Assembly (NCBI GenBank): GCA_963930655.1
Contig: OZ005605.1
Location: 7,509,501 to 7,573,500, forward strand
Length of the DNA: 64,000 bases
Origin: Myrica gale
Taxonomy: Eukaryota > Streptophyta > Magnoliopsida > Fagales > Myricaceae
Direction of reading: 5' to 3'
Under the pieces are notes generated by a model. The model saw nothing but the letters and a program-made list of their open reading frames with translations. It did not search any database and was not told where the DNA came from. Position 1 is the stretch's first letter, and every line of letters starts with the position of its first letter. Below, piece by piece: positions 58,365 through 64,000 of the stretch. The position numbers were made by a program, and so were the translations under genes.

Positions 58365-59565
58365 TGTAAGTCTAAATAACAACCCAAGACGGGGGTGAAA
58401 TTAGTTTTTAATAAAAATTAAAACTTTTCAAGATAGTTTAAGCAAAAGTACCAGTAAAGCAAAAACACAATGAGCAATAATATGAAAAGAATAAAAAGGA
58501 GATATAGAGTTAGAGAGATGACATTGTGATTTTAGGTGATTCAGCCAACACATGTCTACGTCCACCCCCAAGGCTATTGACTTCCTTAGGCTTCCTCCAC
58601 TATCTATCAAATAACAAGTACACTTTAGCTTCTGGGTGCTAAGGAACCTTTACAAAGCGTTTTTCGAGTTCACGCTTTAACTCTCTTCTCAAATCCCAAA
58701 ACCCTAGGGATTTCTTCTACCCACACGAGTAGCGCCCAGTGTTTACCCAACACTCGAGTGTTTTCAAAGAATGGGTATGATGAATATTGATGATTGACGC
58801 TCAAAGCCGAATAAAGCAAGTGAAAAGTACACAGATGCACAAGAGGACAAGATTCTATGTAGAAAGCTGAAGTTTGGCAGGAGAAGATCAAGCTTTCTTG
58901 GTACGAGAAGTCTTCTCTCTTCTTCAAGGCATTTTCTCTCTCTAGAAGTTAGGTTGTAAAGTAATTACAAGTTTGAATCACGCAAGAGAAATCGTTTTCT
59001 TTTGTATCACTTCTCTATTTTAAATCTTTTTTGACTTCAACGATCACTAAATCCATCAAAAGAGCTGTTGGAAGGGTTTCTAAAAACATTTAGAGCAATT
59101 TGAATGATTTGGCATCGTCTCAAATTTTCTGCAACTTCGTGACCACATGGTCAGCATGTGTTGACACTTCGAAAATTGGTATGGAATGATGCTCTCGAGA
59201 GTAAGTGCAATGTGTCTACACCATCAAACTTGGTCTGGGAGTCAGTCCAATGTGTCGGTGCAATGTGTCGGCACCATGATGCAATGTGTCGACACCATCA
59301 ACACGGAAAATAGCTACTTTGACAGTGTCCAATCCATTTCAACAAATTTTATAGCATCTACAATAAGAAAATTGATTTCATTAACTTATGAAAAGGTGTT
59401 TAAGTCCACTTAGAATTAATTTAGAGAGAGAAACTCGGATTCTTGAAATGTAAATTTTAGAAAGGAAAATTGACAATTTAAAATCTAAAAGTTCTTCAAA
59501 ACTTAGAATTTTTGTTATCATCAAAATCAATTATGGATTGTTTGCAAAGTAACATTGCGCTAACA
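58365..59565 (-). mobile_element. Copia-type solo LTR in an intron of CACTA copy B
   Basis: 1201 bp; plus strand starts TGTAAGTCTAAATAACAACC and ends GCGCTAACA. Both flanks are CTAAT (58360-58364 and 59566-59570), a perfect 5-bp duplication. Removing it restores the intron and its acceptor TTGTAG. It contains short repeats of 'tgtgtcg(a/g)cacc' at 59205-59300. Confidence 0.93.
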
Positions 59566-59580
59566 CTAATTTGTAGGAAA

Positions 59581-60081
59581 AAATGGAGGTGGTACAGTTG
59601 CAGCACAAGTCAGAGGGAAAGTCATACACCGAAGTAGAGATCTTTGCTGAGGTGTTCGGGACGAAAGCAGGTTACGTGCGAGGTGTAGGTCATTCAGTAC
59701 GGTCTGTTGAATCATCTTCATCAGCATCGTCCGTTGAATTGTCCAGGAGTTTGTTAGAGGCCAGATTACAGATTGAAAAGATTACAGTTGGAATATGAAG
59801 CGTTTTTGGTCAAGCTGTCAGATATGGAGTAGACGATGCGAAAGCATCTGCAGATGATGGTGGAGTAACAACGGAAGAAAGACGAAGAACTGATGCATAT
59901 GATGGCGGAGCATCAACGGAAAAAAGACGAAGAGCACCGAAAAATGATGGAGGAGCAACAAAGGAGCCTAGCGGAACAACAAAAATGTACGATGCAACTA
60001 ATGACGGAGCAGATGCGTGAGTAGGTGGAGCATATCAGACAGTTGCAATCTCTTTCGACACTCAAACAAAAATTTAGATAG
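59581..60081 (+). pseudogene. PF03004-like protein C-terminal exon, copy B
   Basis: After the acceptor it reads MEVVQLQHKSEGKSYTEVEI, FAEVFGTKAGYVRGVGHSVR, SSASSVELSRSLLEARLQIE, then a frameshift or deletion and a Glu/Gln/Lys coiled coil (repeated 'MMEEHQRKKDEE'-type units, expanded compared with copy A), ending QLQSLSTLKQKFR and TAG at 60079. The homologous exon in copy A is 27686-28135. Several stops interrupt it. Confidence 0.75.
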
Positions 60082-60244
60082 ATTATGCATTTTTACTACT
60101 TTGTCAGTACTTATCGATTATGTATTTTATTTACTTTTAATAACGATTGCATATTTGTAGACATTATATTATATTATGAGCATTGAAATCTTTTTGTTTA
60201 TATTATTTATAAATTATTTTTAAAATTTTAATTAAATTAATTTA

Positions 60245-60335
60245 AATACATAGAAAACCGTTCGAACGGTAACAAATGTCCGTCCACACACTTTCTTTTA
60301 AATTTTACCGTCCGAACGATTATTCTAGCATGCAC
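60245..60335. promoter_or_regulatory. Truncated right array, copy B
   Basis: GTTCGAAC at about 60260 and GTCCGAAC at about 60311. Copy A's equivalent array is several times longer, so copy B has lost its right end near here. Confidence 0.5.
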
Positions 60336-60345
60336 ACTGTCTTTA

Positions 60346-61643
60346 AATAAGCAACATACAATATAATCCAATTTCTAACTTAATCATTAGAACGATCAAT
60401 TCCGAAAGCAAGGGGCTAGAAACCTTCACCTTCCTCTCCTGCATATAAAAAAATGCACTAAAAATGGTTCCATAACAAATGAAACATATGAATTTATATA
60501 AGCACAGGGATGGTAACCAACCTCCTGACGAGTATCCGACCAAACACCCTCAGGAGTTTTTAGACATTCGATGCTAATCCTTTCGGCGAATGAAGGTAGA
60601 GAGGTGAAACTATTGAGTTAACCAGGGTTATCTTCGGTTTGCAGATTTTTTTTTTTTTTTTTTTTTGTAGAATTTAGAGTGTTTTGAGAATTTTTAGTTG
60701 ATGTTAGAGTTGCATTAGTGTTTGTATAGAAGTTGTTGATGTGTAAAAAAATTAATAATGATGTTTAAAGTTTTTTTTATATTTCGAATTTATTAATTTT
60801 TTATTAAAATTTGAATATTTAAAAGATATTTAAAAATAAATAAACGACAAACTGCTGTCATGCTACAGGAGAGCTACAGTACCATGCTGTCATTTAAATA
60901 GAATAATCGCACCATGTTGCGCATGAGACAAAAGCAAGGGGGAAAGTTGTCGTGCTACCGTACAACATCCTAAAAAAATAGAGTTTGCTGAATATAAAAG
61001 ACCACATAATTCGAATCCTACCATTTTTATAAAACCGAACATGACCCAGTTCTCCTTGATTTCATCTTCCACAAAATTTCTTTCCGTTACCGTAAGACTA
61101 GTTAAATATAGTAAACAAGATAAGTAGAGAGCAATCAATCAGTAGGAAAGAAAAAGTCTCTCGTTTATAAGGGAGATCATGGAAACTAGAAACTTATATG
61201 GGGTGGCTGCGAAAACAAAAGGCTCTTCTGTTCACCCAATAATTAACAAATATGTTGGACCATTTGTGCAAATGACGTAACCAGATAATTAATGCTGAGA
61301 AAAAAGGGTTGATGGGGATTGAGGTTAAGCAATTTATAAGAGGATGGACGGGGATTGATTCCTGTGGATAAGACGTGTACATGAGAATAGAGATGGAGAG
61401 GCTACTTTGTCCTGTCTTTATCAACATAATTAAGGTGTTGAATAGGAAAAGTATCACGTCTTGTCTACTCATATTCTCGACGTAATACCCCTACTACACT
61501 CGCCTGGCCAAGTTGTGATATGAAGCTTTCTTCTTGTCAATAATTGTGAATTTGTAATTAGCTTTTGCGATCTTAGCAGACGGCTAGGGCCCATTTATGT
61601 AATTTTTATCAGCTAAAAAAGTAGTGTATATTGTCATTATTTA
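60346..61643. other. Stretch with no recognised gene
   Basis: Contains a run of 21 T at 60646-60666. Minus-strand frames (60343-60543, 60890-61138, 61194-61472) have no domain. No element boundary seen. Confidence 0.35.
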
Positions 61644-61824
61644 GGGTGCGTTTGTATAAAAAATTTTACAAAATTTTTCACCATCTCACAATAAAATACT
61701 ACAATATAATTTCTCTCTCTCCCATTAAATTATAATTTTTCACTACAAAAAATACAAAAAAATTACCTCTCTTCACTTTTTCACTAAATTTAATACCAAA
61801 AATTTTAACAACACAAACCCACCC
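61644..61824. mobile_element. Tourist-type (PIF/Harbinger) MITE
   Basis: 181 bp, starting GGGTGCGTTTGT and ending ACAAACCCACCC, so the termini match with one mismatch. Both flanks are TTA (61641-61643 and 61825-61827), the target-site duplication of PIF/Harbinger. It is internally AT-rich and non-coding. A nearby pair of 'ttttttaaagaaagtaacatagga' repeats (about 61975-62036) is outside it. Confidence 0.88.
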
Positions 61825-61827
61825 TTA

Positions 61828-62458
61828 ATCTGCCCCAACCCGATGAGCCTCCACAGAAGGGAAGGGGTTGGCGGCAGAGACAAAGCTAGGGACAGGTCTC
61901 CCAAAATTTTGTAATTTTTTTATTTATTTAAGGCCTTTTGTCAGTAAATAGGTAATAGTCCTTGTAATGTGCCCTAAAATTTTTAAAGAAAGTAACATAG
62001 GAATAAATTTTTTAAAGAAAGTAACATAGGAGTAAGAAAGAATTTTGAAAGAGGGAATAGCTACGTTAGTGGTGGGGTTCCTCTATTTTTTTTAAATAAA
62101 AAATATTAAAATTGTATCTTTTTAACTTTATTTTTTTTCCACTTCTCTCGTGACTCTCTCTTAACTCTCTCTCCCACTATTTTACCTTGTATCTCTTAAC
62201 TTGTTTTTGTCACCCATATATAGAAAATCACAAAATTCATACTTAACACTTGTAATACAATTAAGCTTTCTACTTCAATGTAAGAATTTTCAACATTATT
62301 ATATTTAATTATTATTATCTAATTAAAATATTATTACTCTATGTTTATATGTCATAAACAAAAAAAAATTGTGTTTGTCTTTCTTCTTTGTATTCAAATA
62401 AATAAATCTCGTGTAATTTGTCTCTATTAATTTAGCTGGATTTTAACATTACAGGTTT
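61828..62458. other. AT-rich spacer with a short direct repeat
   Basis: Contains two tandem copies of 'aaagaaagtaacatagga(a/g)taa' around 61985-62035. Otherwise no feature recognised. Confidence 0.35.
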
Positions 62459-62850
62459 AATGAGAAGGCAATGGAGCTTCTTACTCCTAGCGCTTATTTG
62501 GATTCTAAAAATTATTATTAATCATTTGATATGACAAGACATGCAGTCTTGTAGAGAAATTTTAACCTGAAGATTTTAATGAGCAAAAAAAAATATTTTT
62601 TAGATTTCAGTTGCAACACTACAAGTACGAGGTGCATCATCATCTAGTGTCATAGAGCTTGTCCACTATTTTTTATTTGTGTAAAACATCAATAAAAAAA
62701 TGGAAGTTAAAAATTTATTATTCGATTGAAAGATTGATTCGGCTAGTTTTAACTCTTTCAATTTCAATTGAAACTATTAAACGAGTTTTTTCAGCGTTGA
62801 ACATCGTTAAGACAAGACTTTCAAAGAAGAAGATGGGTCTACAACAAAAT
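62459..62850 (+). pseudogene. hAT transposase C-terminal fragment
   Basis: Frames across this stretch give FNEKAMELLTPSAYLDSKN, then MSTIFYLCKTSIKKWK and IERLIRLVLTLSISIETIKR, VFSALNIVKTRLSKKKM. This follows the dimerisation region of plant hAT transposases with a zinc-finger-MYM/DUF4371-type layout ('RLIRLVLTLPVSTATTERAFSAMKIVKTRLRNKM'). Stops and frameshifts are present, and the catalytic core lies outside or is gone. The ERAFS-type motif is changed to KRVFS. Confidence 0.75.
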
Positions 62851-63640
62851 TCACCCTTGCACCTTGACCTGGGTATCAATTTAACCCTTGTGCTTCCAAT
62901 TTAAGCAATTAGAATAAATACTTATTTGGTCTTTAGGTTGTTACCATTTTTAATAAAATTGTGATTGAGTTTTCAAATTGATTGTAGAGGTTCCTAAATA
63001 TGAAATTTTTATCAAAAAAAATCATTTCGTTAAACTTTCATCCACAAGGGCTAAATCATAGTGTAACTCTTTTAATTGTTCAGATATGTTTAAAATGTCA
63101 AGTCAGCTTTTTCCGTTGGAGAATAGAGGAAGGGCTGTGTGCTTCGTTTATATGACCTCAAACACTAAATCGTTCAATGTAATACCACATGGACTATTGT
63201 TACAAACTGAAACCAATGTGACTGTTTGAGTAATTTGGCCCATAAGATTGTACATTTTTTAGGCTTAATTAATCCGTCGGTCCCTGGATTTGGACATTTT
63301 CCATATTCATTCTTATGGTTCACTTCGCCCCAAGGTTAATAAATTAATTTCCTTTTTACGTCCCTTTGTTAATGTGGCCCCACAAAAATAACGAAACTTA
63401 TTCATGACGTGACAGACAGAGGCCATATTATACACAATGACATGTTTACACGTGGTTAGTCCATCCATCCATCTCGTGCAGCCAACACCATGTCAATTAA
63501 AATTTGCCACATCAATTAAAAAAAGTTAAATTTCTATTTAGATGCCTCATGAATCCGCAATGTTCGTCTAGAGCCCTAAACTCACCATCGTCGTCCATCA
63601 TTGCATTTGCTTAGCTTGACCCATATCATTAGCGTCAAGG
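62851..63640. other. Stretch with no recognised gene
   Basis: Downstream of the hAT fragment and upstream of the zf-GRF piece. 'cggtccctggatttgg' near 63280 resembles the text of some inverted-repeat elements but has no partner in view. Confidence 0.3.
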
Positions 63641-64000
63641 ATTGCTTCTACGATTTCTTCTACCTCCTCGGCTGGTAATGACAGTGGTAGTTTGGAGGTG
63701 CTCCCTACCATTCCGATGTGTAATTATGGACTGAGAGCAAGGTTGAGGACTAGCATGACCACCGGTAATCCAGGCCACCGCTTTTATGGATGTCCCTAAT
63801 ATGGAAATTAACAAGTTCGTGTTGTAATGATTTTAAAAGTATTTTTTGTTCAAGTTTGCTAGAATTTAATTTTTCTTATGTGTGGTTTAGACATTTATTC
63901 TATATGTATTAGTGTGTCTCTTTGCTTCTATAATTTGCAGGATCATGTATCCTGTGATTTCTTTAAAGGGTTGGACCCAACCGTTTCAGCACGTGAAGAG
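63640..64000 (+). pseudogene. zf-GRF zinc-finger gene fragment, running off the window
   Basis: One frame reads STISSTSSAGNDSGSLEVLP, then TIPMCNYGLRARLRTSMTTG and NPGHRFYGCP, followed by a stop where an Asn codon is expected in 'CPNYG'. A second exon starts after 'tttgcag' at about 63941 (DHVSCDFFKGLDPTVSARE) and runs past 64000. This is the zf-GRF pattern (C-x-C/Y-G-xx-A-x-L-xx-S, NPGRRFYGCPNY, C-x-FF), found in plant nucleic-acid-binding proteins and some transposon genes. The second metal ligand is a tyrosine instead of Cys, and the stop makes a working product unlikely. Confidence 0.65.

Larger units (their letters stand above)
51606..60345 (+). mobile_element. CACTA-type transposon copy B (right end missing)
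   Basis: The left terminus is CACTACAAG (51606-51614), followed by 'aggtgacaaaattttgggt' and 'ttaattttgtca', matching copy A read from its terminus. Cassettes follow left to right: coiled-coil protein (tandemly duplicated), 'putative plant transposon protein', a C-terminal CACTA transposase fragment, and the C-terminal half of a PF03004-like protein. Arrays of GTCCGGAC-type motifs lie upstream and in the leader introns. The right terminus is not recognisable after about 60345. No complete transposase is left. Confidence 0.85.

Noticed and set aside
61860..61990. C/T-rich start 'caggtctccc' as a hAT terminus
   Set aside because: No inverted partner or duplication could be found.
1..64000. tRNA, rRNA, snoRNA, organellar inserts, endogenous pararetrovirus
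   Set aside because: No recognisable conserved boxes or coding motifs for any of these were seen; only retrotransposon primer-binding sites resemble tRNA ends.

Overview
This window comes from a plant nuclear genome, most probably a eudicot. The evidence is spliced eukaryotic gene structures, wall-associated-kinase, restorer-like PPR and LRR-kinase remnants, and a dense nested set of plant transposon classes (Copia, Ty3/Gypsy, TRIM, CACTA, Mutator-like, hAT, PIF/Harbinger, LINE). Nothing prokaryotic or organellar was seen. Almost every long reading frame belongs to a transposon or a broken gene. Only one gene looks intact: a two-exon gene (exons 8972-9134 and 12166-12257) for an 84-residue single-pass membrane protein.

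Layout. 1-340: end of a CACTA element. 692-1993: dead wall-associated-kinase-like gene split by a hAT-type MITE. 2587-8700: foldback element, Copia-type solo LTR, one exon of a TVP38/DedA-family gene, decayed Copia gag carrying a second solo LTR, and a second copy of the MITE. 8972-12257: the small membrane-protein gene, whose 3-kb intron holds a truncated LINE and a hAT MITE. 13217-21572: two long-inverted-repeat elements carrying gene scraps (PPR, unknown), one with a TRIM inside and the other with a nearly complete Copia element inside; a foldback element lies between them. 22165-27171: Ty3/Gypsy gag and a 3.76-kb LTR.

27172-36568 and 51606-60345: two related CACTA-type elements in opposite orientation, with their recognisable termini facing each other across 15 kb. 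Each carries gene cassettes for a coiled-coil protein, a 'putative plant transposon protein' with a coiled-coil tail, and a plant En/Spm-type (PF03004-like) protein. The cassettes are accompanied by clusters of a GTCCGGAC-type palindrome. In most of them there is one cluster upstream of a leader exon and another in the first intron. The second copy also keeps a C-terminal piece of what looks like the main CACTA transposase. Each copy has been hit by an independent solo LTR with a perfect target-site duplication.

36569-51605, between the two CACTA copies: a dead restorer-of-fertility-like PPR gene, a third CACTA of an unrelated family (AGCGGCGGTC motif), and a 5.9-kb Mutator-like element carrying exons from a BolA gene and an LRR receptor kinase. 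61644-64000: a Tourist-type MITE, a hAT transposase fragment and the start of a zf-GRF gene fragment.

The strongest candidates for something unusual are the multi-cassette CACTA family, the gene-capturing long-inverted-repeat elements, and three unrelated palindromic elements that share 9-bp target-site duplications. All calls are by eye; no database search was run.
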